Shown here: positions 36,680 through 49,208 of the stretch, piece by piece
Numbering within the stretch: position 1 is the stretch's first letter
Layout: every line of letters starts with the position of its first letter
Source of the DNA: Eustoma russellianum
Taxonomy: Eukaryota > Streptophyta > Magnoliopsida > Gentianales > Gentianaceae
Reading direction: 5' to 3'
Length of the DNA: 64,000 bases
Assembly: GCA_036186865.1 (NCBI GenBank)
Contig: AP025047.1
Location: 31,043,552-31,107,551, forward strand
Position numbers and translations under genes: made by a program
Notes under the pieces: generated by a model
What the model was told of the DNA's origin: nothing
What the model saw: only the letters and a program-made list of their open reading frames with translations
Database searches by the model: none

Positions 36680-37368
36680 CGATGTGAACCCAAAAATAAA
36701 AAAGAAACTAAAATATAAATAATAAAACATGTGATGTGAAGTCATGACATAATATCTATGGGTATGCTCTTTATTTCATTATTTTTTTGTGAGTGAATTG
36801 TAAAGTAGGGTGCTATAATTTAAATAATTGTTACAATAATTACTTAATATACAACAACAACAATAACAGTAAATAGTATATTCCAACGACACTAAAAGCT
36901 ATCGCTAGGATTTTGAAAAGATGAGAAATGTGCAAACAATACATCTACCCCAGATAGATAGTTTGATTATAGGGAGGCTCAGTCTCTTCAATAATTACTT
37001 AATATATGACTTTTTTTATTTTTAGTCCCCAATCTGTAATTTGTCATAATATCTGATATTTTAAAAATAAGTTCATTATTTTTTTTATCTAAAATTTTCA
37101 ATAGTTTAATTAAACATTAAAAACTTAAAAATTGATGTGTTTAGCTAAATCTTCTTAATTTGTGGTATTAAATATCTATTTTAGTCTTCGAATTATAGTT
37201 AACTTGACATAAAATTGTTGTTATTATGCAAAATATTTATTTAATACAACAAATTAGAAATATTTAAATAAAAATTATATTTTTAAAAGTTTTACAAGTT
37301 TTCTGCAATAACTGAAAAACATTTAGATAAAAAGCTTAAATAACTCTTTGGAACTTACACGTTTAACC
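36680..37368 (-). other. 5' UTR and upstream region of the host gene
   Basis: This AT-rich, A/T-run-filled stretch separates the host gene from the GC-rich island at 37.4 kb. It would serve as the promoter region, but I see no element I can name with confidence. Confidence 0.4.
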
Positions 37369-37710
37369 AGTTAAAGGCAAAAATCATTTTTTGAGGTTAA
37401 AATTGACAAACATCAGCGAAAGGACAATATTGCCCCTTCCTTTGTCCGTGTCCTTCCACCTTCGCTGCACCACTCCTTCCCCGCCAATAATCCACTCTTT
37501 GCAAAGTGGAACTCCTCCGCCCAAATCTCTTTCGCCTCCACCGACCACAAGATTCCCCCCTCCCCCCCCAAACACCAGCAGCCAAACCCAACTACTACCC
37601 CCAAGAACCGGCAATCACCAGACTTCAAACCGTTGAAAAACTCATTAGAGCAGATGGAACATGTTAAGGCCCGTTTTTTTCATTTGAAAAAAAAAGTAAT
37701 TAGAAAATAA
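37369..37710 (+). other. GC-rich island with an open frame, possible exon of a second gene
   Basis: From 37369 to the TAA at 37708 one frame is open for 113 codons. It reads FAKWNSSAQISFASTDHKIP and ends in SLEQMEHVKARFF. This mixed composition looks more protein-like than the Pro-rich reading in the neighbouring frame. The only in-frame ATG is at 37654, so it could be an exon with an upstream acceptor, or a relic. The GC content is much higher than around it. It lies divergently from the host gene and only about 200 bp from the Gypsy A insertion. I do not recognise the product. Confidence 0.25.
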
Positions 37711-37902
37711 AACTTGGGAATTATCATAGCCAATTGAGAGTTGAATTAGGAAATATCAATTTAAGATAGCCATCATCCTAGGCAATTGTATGGCAACTAA
37801 AATTTCAAATATAGTAGGTTTCCTAAAACAAAAAGGAATATGCCTTGTACACCAATCCTACTCAATCTATATATGTATTATATTCTAACTAAACAACCCC
37901 CA
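37711..37902. other. AT-rich spacer up to Gypsy A
   Basis: No feature is seen. It ends in CCCCA, which may be the target duplication of Gypsy A (the right flank reads TCCCA). Confidence 0.4.
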
Positions 37903-38585
37903 TGTAGCGGCCCGGCCCGGCCGGTAGAACCGAACTGGTGCACCGTCGTAGCCTACTAAGAGGACTACTAGACGTCAATACTCTCACATACACGCCATCA
38001 ATGACGCAGGAGAAATAAATGCGGAGACACATTTAAATTAAAATCTGAACTAACTGAATCTATACTCCCAAAAGCATAAGAAAGTAAAACTGTTTGTGGA
38101 AGCAGCTATATAATCCTCAACTAAATAAATAAAGTTAAATTAACAATAATTAGTCTATAACAATCCCAAGACAGGTTCTAAGCACCCCATTCAGCCCACT
38201 CGCCATCGTCCTCAATGAAAATCATGTCATACTCGGGTTCATCTGCAAAACAACGGGGTAGAACCCTTAGCGAAAAACACTAGCAAGTAACCCACTTATA
38301 AGACGTACGGGATCATCACATGGCAAGACATGAGTGAATATCAATAACAACGGGAATAGGGGCATATGTCCGGAGTTGTTCAGAAGTCCTGATTTTTGCA
38401 TAATAGAAGAAAAATCAAGTAATGCACACGTAAGCACAGAATCACTTACATAGCAATCATACCGGAACGAAACATATGATGCATGCCATTTCAAACCATG
38501 CTCTACCGTACACATTCACATATGCTCATGCCATGCTTTTCAAAAAAAAAACAGTACAATGCATATCATTATGCCCGGTCAAATA

Positions 38586-38790
38586 AGTGTATACTCTGCG
38601 ATGGGTCACAGCTTGTCTTTATACCCTGTGACACATCACAGCTTAACGTTATACCCTATAATGAGCCACAGCTTATCTTTATACCCTGTGTCACATTACA
38701 GCTCACTTTATACCCTATGATGGCTACACCTTGTTTTTATACCCTGCACACATCACAGCTCATATCGCAAAGAACTTTATACCCTGTGCC
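38586..38790. repeat. GGGTATAAAG minisatellite in the A 3' LTR
   Basis: About seven units of 27-32 bp read, on the minus strand, AGCTGTGA..CATCACAGGGTATAAAG. Confidence 0.9.
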
Positions 38791-39225
38791 AAGGTACAAC
38801 TATTATCAAAACATAGTGCGAATGCAAGTGCCATGATGCAAAGACGTACCATCAAACATGTCATTCAATCACTTGAGCCTCGTCCCATTCGCATATTCAA
38901 GCATGCCATACACGCCCATTCCTACCTCAACATCCACACGCATCCTAGGAACACACAGAACGGATTAGACAACCTCACACACTCCATTTGAATCTTATCA
39001 AAGCCACAAGCATTCATCCCTAGCCCCCTAGACTATTCACACTGTAAGTCTAGTTCAAATACCTTTTGAAATCTCCAGCGTTGATTCACCATCTTAGGAC
39101 ACATTCTCAGGAGTTAAACTGATCTCAATCATGTCCTATGAAGCCTATAACATCACCCAATTCGTCCTCTAACGTCCCTTCCTTTCTTCTATTTTTCCCA
39201 AGAAAACTGTTGACAACATACCCTA

Positions 39226-39462
39226 ACATCGATCGATCGATGTAACTTCATACCCTAACATCGATCGATCGAAGTCTGTTAGAAACATTCTGTCTCACAT
39301 CAGTCAATCCATTTGCCTACATCGATCGATCGAAGTGACTTCATACTCTTACATCGATCTATCAAAGTCCGTCAGAAACTTTCTATCTCACGTCAGTCGC
39401 TCAGACCGCCTACATTGATCGATCGATGTATATCGTCCGATGACATTGATCGATCGGTGTCC
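39226..39462. repeat. ATCGATCGAT cluster in the A 3' LTR
   Basis: It has six ACATCGATCGATCGA-type motifs separated by GTCAGAAACTTTCTATCTCA-like spacers. Confidence 0.9.
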
Positions 39463-39716
39463 CTATTTCCCATAAAAAATACGTGATTTCTGCAGAAAAT
39501 CTGCAGAACCGAACATACAAACTTCCCAAATTTCATCCCAATCGTTCTAGGCCTAATCCCTGCTATCAATTCGTGCTTAAACCATAAATTGAACACTACA
39601 CATATACATACCAAGGATTCAAGCCTAACACTCATGGATTTCAATTCCTACAAACCCAAAGATCACATCTTTCTCCCTCAAACCCTAACACAACAGTAAA
39701 ATTACAGCAAAGAGAA

Positions 39717-42366
39717 TTCATCCTCAAGTCAGTGCCCATAGCTTTATGAAAAGTTGTCCAAAACTTAGAAGTAAACTTGGGATCCGACACAATACTGACG
39801 GGAACTCCATGCAAACTCACAATATTATCCACGTACATGTTTGCCAATTTCTCATAAGAGGTACCATTCGGCATTGACAGAAAATGCACTGACTTTGTCA
39901 GGCAATCCACAATCACCCAAATAATCTCATTTCCACTCTGAGTTCTGGGAAATCCCATCACAAAGTCCATGATCACATGTTCCCACTTCCATTTTGAAAT
40001 CTCCAATGGCAGCATTAAACCGCTGGGTTGCTGATGCTCCGCTTTGACCTGTTGACATACCAGGCACCTCTCAACATATTCTACAATACTTCTCTTCATC
40101 CCCATCCATCAATAATTCTTTTTGAGGTCCTTATACATTTTTTTGCTCCTAGGGTGGATAGACAACCTTGAGTTATGAGCTTCACTCAACAATTCTCTTC
40201 GAAGCTCTTCATTGTCTAGTACGCATAGCCGATTCTAAAACCATAAACTTCCATCTCCTCTCAACTGAAAATCTTTTACTGGTTCCATCTTCAATTTGTC
40301 ACATATTTCTTTCAGTGACACGTCATCATACTGAGCTCTTTTAATTCTGTCTACGAAGCATGGGGTTATAGACAGGGCTGTAAGGACATTCACCACTGAG
40401 TCCACAACATCTAGACCAAACTCTTCAATCTCTCGATCCAAAGGAGACTGTTTTGCATGGCTAGACTTTCTGCTGAATGCGTCTGCCACTCTGTTAGCTT
40501 TACCAGGATGATAGTTGATGGTTAAGTCATAATCCTTAAGTAACTCCAGTCATCTTCTCTGTCTCATATTCAGCTCTTTCTGCGAGAATAAGTATTTCAT
40601 GCTCTTGTGATCCGTGAATATGGCACACTTTTCTCCATATAAGTAGTGTCTCCAAATCTTAAGGGCAAACACTACTGCTGCGAGCTCCAAGTCAGGAGTC
40701 GGGTAATTCTGCTCATAAGGTTTCAGCTGTCTCGAAGCATAAGAAATGACTCGTCCATTTTGCATCAAAACACAACCTACAAACAGAAAGTTAATTCACG
40801 TCCAGTATATACACAATACAAAAAATATGTAATTATGTGCATACCTAGTCCTTTCTTGGACGCATCACTATAGATCACGAAGCCATCGGTGTCGGAGGGT
40901 TGTGCCAACACCGGGACTGTGGTCAATCTCTTCTTGAGTTCAGAAAAGCTCTGCTCGCATTCTGCAGTCCACTCAAACTTAGTCTTCTTTTGGGTAAGTC
41001 GGCTCAATGGAACTGCAATTGTCGAAAATCCTTCAACAAATTTCCTGTAGTAGTCTGCCAGACCTAAGACACTTCTGACTTTTGTCACATTCGTAGGTCT
41101 CGGCCATTCAGTGATTGCTTCCACTTTCTTAGGGTCCATTGAAATTCCATCCTCAGAAATCACGTGACCAAGAAAGGTCACACTTCTTAGCCAAAATTCA
41201 CACTTGCTGAATTTGGCGTACAGCTTCTGCAGTCTCAGAATCTCCAACACCACTCTCAAATGTTCCGCATGGGACTGTTCATCAGGAGAGTAGACCAAAA
41301 TGTCATCAATGAACACCACCACAAACTGATCTAGCTGCTCTCGGAATACGGTGTTCATTAAATCCATAAAAGCTGCTGGGGGCATTTGTCAGTCCAAAAG
41401 GCATCACCAAAAACTCATAATGTCCATATCGAGTACGGAAAGCTGTTTTTGCGACATCACCTGCCTTCACAAGCAATTGATGGTATCCCTGACGAAGATC
41501 GATTTTTGAAAACCATCTGGCACCCTTCAACTGGTCAAATAAATCTTCAATCCTTGGCAGTGGGTACTTTTTCTTGATTGTTATCTTGTTCAGCTCTCCG
41601 TAGTCGATACATAATCTCAAACTGCCATCCTTCTTCTTGACAAATAAAACAGGGGCTCCCCAGGGTGATACACTAGGACGGATCAGTTTCTTATCCAACA
41701 ACTCCCGCAGTTGTCCCTTTAATTCCTTAAGTTCAGCTGGGGCCATCCTGTAAGGTGCCTTAGATATAGGCTCAGCTCCTGGAATCAAGTTAATCTCGAA
41801 CTCCACTTCTCTTGATGGCGGTACTCCAGGAAAATCATCTGGAAATACGTCCTTAAATTCATTAATTACCGGAATCTGATTAATAGAGGGAATCTCTAGC
41901 TTAGAATCCATAGCATAAACCAAAAATCCTTCTGCTCCCCTCTGCAAAGCCTTGAACGCTTGGACTACAGTCAAATAAATTTTCTTGGGGGTCTTTGTCA
42001 GCTTAACATTTCCTTGAATCGTCACTTCATTCATCTTAGGATCCTTTACTGTCACTTGTTTAAGTCTGCAGTCAATGTTGGCATGATACTTAGTCAACCA
42101 ATCCATGCCCAAAATCACATCAAAATCCTGCATCACAATCGGAACCAATGTGGCAGAAAACACCTTCTCCTCCAACTCCAACTCACAGTCCTTGTACTGA
42201 TGATGTGAGACCAGTACTTGATCACCAGCTGTCTGTACTCTGAAGGGGGTCTCAAGCCACTCGTACAGACAATCAAGTCTTTTGGAAAATTTCTTAGATA
42301 TAAATGAGTGACTCGCACCACTATCAAATAACACATTCATAGGCACTTTATTTACTAGAATAGCAC
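39717..42366 (-). pseudogene. Gypsy A pol: protease, RT, RNase H, partial integrase
   Basis: Protease reads VLFDSGASHSFISKKF (about 42290). RT reads KKDGSLRLCIDYGELNK, FSKIDLRQGYHQL and FIDDILVYSPDEQSH (41280-41640). RNase H reads FVIYSDASKKGLG, then a 68-bp intron-like gap (40777-40844), then MQNGRVISYASRQLKPYE. The integrase HHCC and the first catalytic part (WVIVDCLTKSVHFLSM) follow, with truncation after 39716. A frameshift occurs near 41385 and stops at 40550 and elsewhere. All are motifs of plant Ty3/Gypsy elements, where the enzyme copies RNA into DNA and inserts it. Confidence 0.88.
40777..40844 (-). other. Intron-like interruption in Gypsy A RNase H
   Basis: On the minus strand GGACTAG/GTATGC...TTTGTAG/GTTGTG gives 68 bp. 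Removing it joins KGLG to CVLMQ, the usual RNase H sequence. The same codon is interrupted in B and C. Confidence 0.8.
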
Positions 42367-42456
42367 CTAACATAGAAAACATAACACAGAAGATTTCTCG
42401 TGAAGAATATTTGTTTTCTTCCACTTAACCAACTGAAAATTTAACTCAAATCATAC
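42367..42456 (-). other. Intron-like interruption at the Gypsy A Gag/protease border
   Basis: GACAG/GTATGA...ATGTTAG/GTGCTA, 90 bp. Removal joins VVTG to AILVNK. Unspliced reading hits TGA at 42446-42448. Confidence 0.75.
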
Positions 42457-43528
42457 CTGTCACGACATCATTGTTCTCTTTCACCTCGGCATCCGTCATG
42501 ACGTGAACTCTGGCATTGGCTATGGGCCTAGCTCTTTGTTGTTGCTGTGGCCCTGCATCTCCCTGTGGTCTCTGCTTCCACTCGGGGTAGTCCTTAATTA
42601 TGTGGTCAGTCTTGCCACACTTGAAACAGGCTCCAATCTTTTTCCATCACTCCCCGACATGATTTTTTTGATGATGGAGACACACACCTGCCGCCTGTCG
42701 ATTAGGCTGATTCTGCTGCGGCGCTCTCTGGAACTGTCTGGTCTGACCTCTTCGGGAAATCTTGACTCAGCGTCCGGGTCTACCTCCACTCCGACCATCT
42801 CTCGGCCTCTTGCCCTTGTCATCACAAGCCTCTCTAGGCTCGGGTCTGCGCAAATCACACTCCACTCGATAACATGCATCCAGCATCTCAACAAAAGTCT
42901 TCAAACTAAATCCTGCTATAGCTGACCGAATGCGGGGGTTCAGACCTTGCTCGAATTTGAGCATCTTCATTATGTTATTCTCCAACACCATGGGCATGAA
43001 TTTTCCCAAGGCATGGAACCTGTATGCATAATCAGAAACGGACATCCTATCTTGCTCCAACTTGTCAAACTGTCTCATCTTCTCTAATATAGCAGTCTCA
43101 GGCATGTAGTACTCCTTATAAGCCTCAACAAATTGTGTTCATGAGATAGGAGGAGTCATCTTTGGAAGAATACTATTCCATCAAGCATTGGCTCTGCCAC
43201 TCAGCAAGGGCGTAACCACATCCACCTTATTTTCTTCAGACACCTGCACTAGCCTGAAGCATTTTTCCACTTCCTCCAACCAAAAGTCCGCCACTTCTGG
43301 GTATGTGGTCCCTTCAAAGGTGGGGGCATGCAACTTCAACATTTCCCCAATGTAATATTGAATACCGTGCTAAGGCGGTGGAGGAGGAGGAGGCTGCTGC
43401 TGCTGAGAAACTCCTTGTGCAATCATAGTCAGAGCGTCCATCAGAGCCTGAGGTAGCACCATCTGGAATGGCTGAGGATTCTCATTCCCGTTTCCACCAT
43501 TTCAAGGGGTTTTTCTTCTGGGAGACAT
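42446..43528 (-). pseudogene. Gypsy A gag with zinc knuckle
   Basis: It starts with ATGTCTCCCAGAAG on the minus strand, equivalent to gag of Gypsy B. It contains the capsid piece PETAILEKMRQFDKLEQDRM and FEQGLNPRIRSAIAGFSLKT, then a basic tail and the CCHC region near 42570-42630. In the knuckle the last Cys is changed (KDYPEW where B has KDCPEW). A TGG to TGA stop near 43140 and at least one frameshift near 42770 break it. Confidence 0.8.
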
Positions 43529-43791
43529 CTTTCTGTAAGGTCAACACTTATTAGCATCCCAAGATTCAAAAGATAATAATGAAGGCTCATATGCATTGCA
43601 TGGAACTGAACTTGCATAAATTAAGGAAAGGATAGTCATTAATTAAATTATATTGCACTCGCACACACCCAACCCAATCCGTCTTATATCTAAGATCAAA
43701 CACTTACACCTACGAATCAACTTAAGGTTGAAATCGTAACATAGGACTTTCTATGACATAAACCTAGGTCTCCAAGGTAGATCTGAAGCCT

Positions 43792-43806
43792 AGGCTCTGA
43801 CACCAC
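43792..43806 (-). other. Primer-binding site of Gypsy A
   Basis: GTGGTGTCAGAGCCT lies next to the LTR end and matches the iMet PBS TGGTATCAGAGC with one change. Confidence 0.8.
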
Positions 43807-44511
43807 CTGTGGCGCCTGGCATGGCTGGTAGACCCGAACCGGTGCACTTGTCGTTGCCTACTAAGATGACTACCAGACGTCAATACTATCACATACACGC
43901 CATCACTCACATAGGAGAAATAAATGCGGAGACACATATAAATTAAAATCTGAACTAACTGAATCTATACTCCCAAAAGCATAAGAAAGTAAAACTGTTT
44001 GTGGAAGCAGCAATCTAATTCTCAGCTAAATGAAATGAAATTAAATTAACAATAAGTAGTCTATAACAATCCCAAGATAGGATCTAAGCACCCCATTCAG
44101 CCCACTCGCCATCGTCCTCAATAAAAATCATGTCATACTCGTGCTCATCTGCGAAACAGCAGGGTAGAACCCTTAGCAAAAAATGCTAGCAAGTAACCCA
44201 CTTATAAGACGTACGGGATCATCACATGGCAAGACATGAGTGAATATCAATAACAACGGGAATAGGGGCATATGTCCGGAGTTGTTCAGAAGTCCTGATT
44301 TTTGCATAATAGAAGAAAAATCAAGTAATGCACACGTAAGCACAGAATCACTTACATAGCAATCATACCGGAACGAAACATATGATGCATGCCATTTCAA
44401 ACCATGCTCTACCGTACACATTCACATATGCTCATGCCATGCTTTTCAAAAAAAAAAACAGTACAATGCATATCATTATGCCCGGTCAAATAAGTGTATA
44501 CTCTGCGATGG

Positions 44512-44700
44512 GTCACAGCTTGTCTTTATACCCTGTGACACATCACAGCTTAACGTTATACCCTATAATGAGTCACAACTTGTCTTTATACCCTGTGTCA
44601 CATTATAGCTCACTTTATAACCTATGATGGATACACCTTGTCTTTATATCCTGTACACACCACAGCTCATTTCACAAAGAACTTTATACCCTGTGCCAAG
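44512..44700. repeat. GGGTATAAAG minisatellite in the A 5' LTR
   Basis: About six to seven units, collinear with 38586-38790. Confidence 0.9.
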
Positions 44701-45131
44701 GTACAACTATTATCAAATCATAGAGCGAATGCAAGTGCCATGATGCAAAGACGTACCCTCAAACATGTCATTCAATCACTTGAGCCTCGTCCCATTCGCA
44801 TATTCAAGCATGCCATACACGCCCATTCCTACCTCAACATCCACACTCATCTTAGGAACACAAAGAATGTATTAGACAACCTCACACACTCCATTTGAAT
44901 CTTATCAAAGCCACAAGCATTCATCCTTATCCCCCTAGACCATTCACACTGAAATCTAGTTCAAATACCTTTTGAAATCTCCAGCGTTGATTCACCATCT
45001 TAGGACACATTCCCAGGAGTTAAACTGAGCTCAATCATGTCCTAAGAAGCCTCTAACATCATCCAATTTGTCCTCTAACTTCCATTCCTTTCTTCTATTT
45101 TTCCCAAGAAAACTGTTGACAACATATCCTA

Positions 45132-45365
45132 ACATTGATCGATCGATGTGACTTCATACCCTAACATCGATCCATCGAAGTCCGTCAGAAACATTCTGTC
45201 TCACATCAGTCAATCCATTTGCCTACATCGATCGATCGAAGTGACTTCATACTCTTATATCGATCGATCGAAGTCTGTCAGAAACTTTCTGTCTCACATC
45301 AGTAGCTCAGACCGCCTACATTGATCGATCAACGTACATCATCCGATGACATTGATCGATTGATG
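45132..45365. repeat. ATCGATCGAT cluster in the A 5' LTR
   Basis: Six motifs, collinear with 39226-39462. Confidence 0.9.
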
Positions 45366-46164
45366 TCCCTCTTTCCCAGAAAAATACGCGATTTTTACAG
45401 AAAATCTACAAAACCGAACATACAAACTTCCCACATTTCATCTTAATCGTTCCAGGCCTAATCCCTGCTATCAATTCGTGCTTAAACCACAAATTGAACA
45501 CTACACACATACATACCAAGGATTCAAGCCTAAAACTTAAGGATTTTAATTCCTACAAACCCAAAGATCACATCTTTCTCCCCCAAACCCTAACACAACA
45601 GTAAAATTACAGCAAAGGGAATTCAAGGGATAAGGATTTACAGGAATTCATATATTAACCAACATCAAACTAGATTTTTAACATACAATGGCCAAAACGA
45701 CAAATCCAAAACACAAAAATTGCACAGAATTCACATATAGATCAACAAGGGTATAATACTGCATGGTGATCCGATTTTGATACAAAAATAGGGCCTTTTC
45801 CTTCACAAATCGTAAGAACTTATAAGAAAGTTACTTGCCTAAGATTACTGATAACCGGATTGAAAAACAGAAGGGATTCAGATCTATTTCTGAAGACTGT
45901 CTTCTTCACCTCTAGGCTTTGAAAGTCGGCTAGGGCTCCTGGGGAAGAGAGGAGGACGCTTTTCTGAAAAGAATGGGGAGAATGACTCTCTTTTCAGTTT
46001 TATTATGGGGAAGGGCAAAACTGGAATTTCTAAATTGTATTTTTATTTAAATCCTTTTCCTTTAATTCTTAAATTCTAATATCTAATCCAGTTTTAATTG
46101 ATTATTAATTTCACATAATTCCTCCCCTCATATAATTAAGTTCCGGAGGGTGTTGGGCATAGCA

Positions 46165-46268
46165 TCCCACCCCTCTAAATATAATCCAGTCGTCCCTCCA
46201 GCAAACAAAAGGAAATAAACGATTTTACCCCTAAATCCATCCCAACACGCCACCTCTCTGCAAGAGAA

Positions 46269-46353
<85 letters not shown>

Positions 46354-46454
46354 CCCTCTTCCCCATTAGCATTTCGCAACCCCACAGCCGTCAACAGCAG
46401 TAGAAGAAAAGGAATACACACACATACACACACACACACACATATATATATATG

Positions 46455-46499
<45 letters not shown>

Positions 46500-46654
46500 C
46501 CTCCCATTCAACCTCCAGCCCGTGAAAGAGAAATTAATTCCGGTCTTCAACGAGCCTTAATCTAATCGCACGTTATAGTATATTGAGACAGGTAAGTAAT
46601 CTATCTATACTTGCTATGTTTTGTAAAAAAAATTATATATATTATATTTGGTAT
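46165..46654. repeat. Microsatellite-rich segment between Gypsy A and C
   Basis: (TA)n at about 46269-46352, (CA)n at 46417-46441, (TG)n then (TA)n at 46442-46496. The remainder resembles a Gypsy LTR leader on the plus strand: AGACAGGTAAGTAATCT at 46585-46601 matches CACAGGCAAGTAATCT of LTR B. It is probably an LTR remnant. Tyr/Ile-repeat open frames here are artefacts of the TA repeat. Confidence 0.65.
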
Positions 46655-48908
46655 TGTAGCGCCCTGCTGCCGAGCCCTAGCATCAGGAACAGTGCACCTG
46701 CCATATCTCGCTAAGGAGAATACAAAGAGTCTAATCAATCTCTTACATGTAAGAAATCACGCAGAAATTTTTCTTGCGGAAACATAAATCATAACTTAAA
46801 TTAAACTCCAATAATCATCATTACTGAATAAAAATTCTGATAATAAAAGTAATAAAGAAGTCTGTGAAAATCCCTAAAAGATAACTACGAAAAATCAGCT
46901 GCAGAGTCCCCCTTGTATCCTAACTGCAGCTATCCACCAGCCCACTCAGCTATGTCCGTCCTGTCCTCAACAAAGATGTGCTCGTAGTTCTCATCCGGCT
47001 CACCTGGGAAGTAGGGGTGAGTGACAGAAAATCACCCAACAGATGTCCTCCTCAAACCAATACAAAACGTACATACCGGAATGATATAGCCACATAGCAC
47101 ATAGATATGATATAACATGCATAGGATAAAGTAAATGAGGTAAGTAAAGCATTCCACATAAAAATGCACAACTATGTGATGCATGCTCCATCCACGTGTC
47201 ACACGCAACAAAAATCATGTCACACAATATGCCCCTAGACTTATATGCAATGCATGATCCCAGGATTGACTGGACACCTGTAGCCTGTACACTACAATCC
47301 ACCCTGACCGATGCCTGTGGCCCGTACACCACAATCCATCATAACCGATGTCCATGGCCCGTACACCATGATCCATCCCACTCGAGCGTCTGAGACCCGT
47401 ACATCTCAACACACTCCAAATGCAAATGCACGTGCCATGAATGCAACAACAAAGTCGCCTAGGGCCCGTACACCCATCTTCACCATCTCTGGCACTCAAT
47501 ATTTAGTTTCGTAAATTTTTCGAATATTTAAAAGTTGTTATTTAGCATCATCCTTATTTTTTCTTAGATTGTATTAATTTTCTAGACTTTTATACAATTT
47601 TCCCTATTTCCCCTTATTTTATTCTATTTATTACTAATTATTTTTAATTACTTACATTTACCAAAATTCAGAAATTAACTGGAATTAATTTAATTTTAAT
47701 ATTTTATATTTTCTGGAATTTATTTAGAATTTTTAATAATTAAATATATTTTTCTGGAATTTTAAACTAATTTTAATTAATTATTTATTCATTTCAGAAA
47801 TTAATTTTTAGAATTTTTTTTAATTCTTGGTTTGGGCCGGCCTGCTGCCCTGGTCCGGTCCGCTGGCCATCCGGCCCGGTCCGACAGTCTGGCCGGTCTA
47901 ATGCATATTCTTTTTTTTAATTTTTCTTTTTCGGTCCGGCCCATTAATGTCCAGACCAGCCCTTTGCAAACCGGGCCAACCGGGTCAACTGGGTCAGCCA
48001 GTCCGCTGACCTGGATTTTTTTATTTTTTTAAATTAAATTCTATTTCCTTTTGACCTCAATAAGATCTTCGTTTTAACTCTGATTGACCTCAAACCTGTT
48101 GCATTGAACTCGTTATAATGAGACGAATATTTTGGAAGTGGACACGTCAGCGCGTGTCCGGACGCACCGTCAGGGGCCACGCGTGGGCCCCACGCACCAC
48201 CCCCGAAACGCATCCATCAGACCTGTTTTGGCCTCCAACCTAATCCCAACCTATTCCGGTCTAGATGAACCTATTCTAAGGCCAAAATGCAATTTAAACA
48301 ACTACAAGTATGAAATTTTTTAATCTTTTGGATTAATTTTAGGGTATTTTTAATCTAACCCAATCCTACCACCAAATCCATACACATACACACACGTAGC
48401 AGTCATAAACAAATCATCTCATGCTTTGCCATATAAAATATATGCAAAATTAATATCGTAAACAAATAAAAACAACGAATCACATAAATATACCATCAAA
48501 GCATGCATGGATTATACCCGTTTGATGGGGAAGAGGCACCTACCTTTTTCTGGCAAATACTCTTTCTTCCTACACCGCGGCCGCCTACTATGCTTGGAGT
48601 TAGAATAAACTATATATTTTTTTTCCTGAATATGGCAGCCAAGCGGCTGCTGTGTGTCTCTTTTTTTTGTTTGTTTTTGTTGGGGGTGGGCGGCAGGGAT
48701 TGTGAATAGGAGTGGGGGTTATGGTATATTTATAAGGAAATTTAGGGTTTTCCCGTAGTGATTAGGTTTAGTTTATTAATTAGTATCCTATTCCACTTAA
48801 GGTTTGTTTGTGTGTATCATTATCTTACTTTTAATTGGCAAGAATAATAATTATCCATTCTCTTTTACACAGTTCTTTTTTTTTCTTTTAAAATATTCGG
48901 CTATAATA
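46655..48908 (-). repeat. 3' LTR of Gypsy C
   Basis: About 2254 bp. On the minus strand it starts TATTATAGCCG (TG mutated to TA) after the purine tract GTAAGGGGGGAGCAG and ends GGGCGCTACA. It is an inverted copy of the solo LTR 49086-51319. Confidence 0.88.
47262..47400. repeat. Minisatellite in the C 3' LTR
   Basis: Units of about 40 bp read GGCCCGTACACCAYGATCCA. Confidence 0.85.
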
Positions 48909-49080
48909 CTGCTCCCCCCTTACAAAAAGTTTCGTCCTTGAAACTTAACATACCTTAATCGAAGAGCTATGGATATCTCTCTCGCATCTGCTCCTCAAGC
49001 TCCCAAGACGCCTGGCACTCCGTATGATTGGTCTACTGAACTTTAACGTAAGGGATGACCCGGTGTCTCAATATCTGATC
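48909..49080 (-). pseudogene. Gypsy C chromodomain tail and polypurine tract
   Basis: The minus strand reads HRVIPYVKVQ, a stop, then SWELEEQMRERYP, followed by the stop, the GACGAAACTTTTTGTAAGGG sequence and the 3' LTR. This is the C-terminal chromodomain of Tekay/Del-type chromoviruses, a module that targets insertion to heterochromatin. The other half is at 51320 onward. Confidence 0.8.
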
Positions 49081-49149
49081 CTTACTGTTACAACTGTGAT
49101 TTTTTTAAAATACTAATAATAATAGTAATAATAAATAAAGGTAAAAAGT

Positions 49150-49156
49150 AAATAAG

Positions 49157-49204
<48 letters not shown>
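49150..49204. repeat. (AT)n microsatellite
   Basis: About 23 AT dinucleotides lie near the U3 start of the solo LTR. Confidence 0.9.

Positions 49205-49208
<4 letters not shown>

Larger units (their letters stand above)
37903..39716 (-). repeat. 3' LTR of Gypsy A (U3 end deleted)
   Basis: It aligns with 43808-45625 throughout: the minisatellite at 38586-38790, the acidic-motif exon near 38170-38245 and the ATCGAT cluster at 39226-39462. It then jumps directly to integrase sequence. Confidence 0.9.
37903..46164 (-). mobile_element. Gypsy element A (chromovirus-like, minus strand) with a large 3' deletion
   Basis: It reads right to left. The 5' LTR is 46164-43808, followed by a PBS at 43807 leftwards, gag (43528-42446), protease-RT-RNase H-integrase (42366-39717) and the remains of the 3' LTR (39716-37903). 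A deletion at 39716/39717 removed the integrase C-terminus, any chromodomain, the PPT and the first roughly 540 bp of the 3' LTR. Flanks CCCCA and TCCCA differ at one of five bases, consistent with an aged target duplication. It is closely related to Gypsy B. Confidence 0.88.
43808..46164 (-). repeat. 5' LTR of Gypsy A
   Basis: This 2357-bp LTR starts TGCTATGCCCAACACC and ends GGCGCCACA on the minus strand, followed by GGTGGTGTCAGAGCC (PBS). It holds the minisatellite at 44512-44700, the ATCGAT cluster at 45132-45365 and a predicted leader intron at 44149-45838. Confidence 0.92.

Noticed and set aside
37391..37636. Proline-rich open frame
   Set aside because: It has no ATG, and its composition reflects C-rich DNA. 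The adjacent frame reads more like protein, so only that one is listed, at low confidence.
38586..38790. Regularly spaced repeats resembling a CRISPR array
   Set aside because: Units are adjacent and diverged, lie inside plant LTRs and recur in each LTR copy. This is a minisatellite.
46128..46439. Open frames of 65-103 codons with Tyr-Ile repeats
   Set aside because: They are produced by the TA and CA microsatellites and carry no protein signal.
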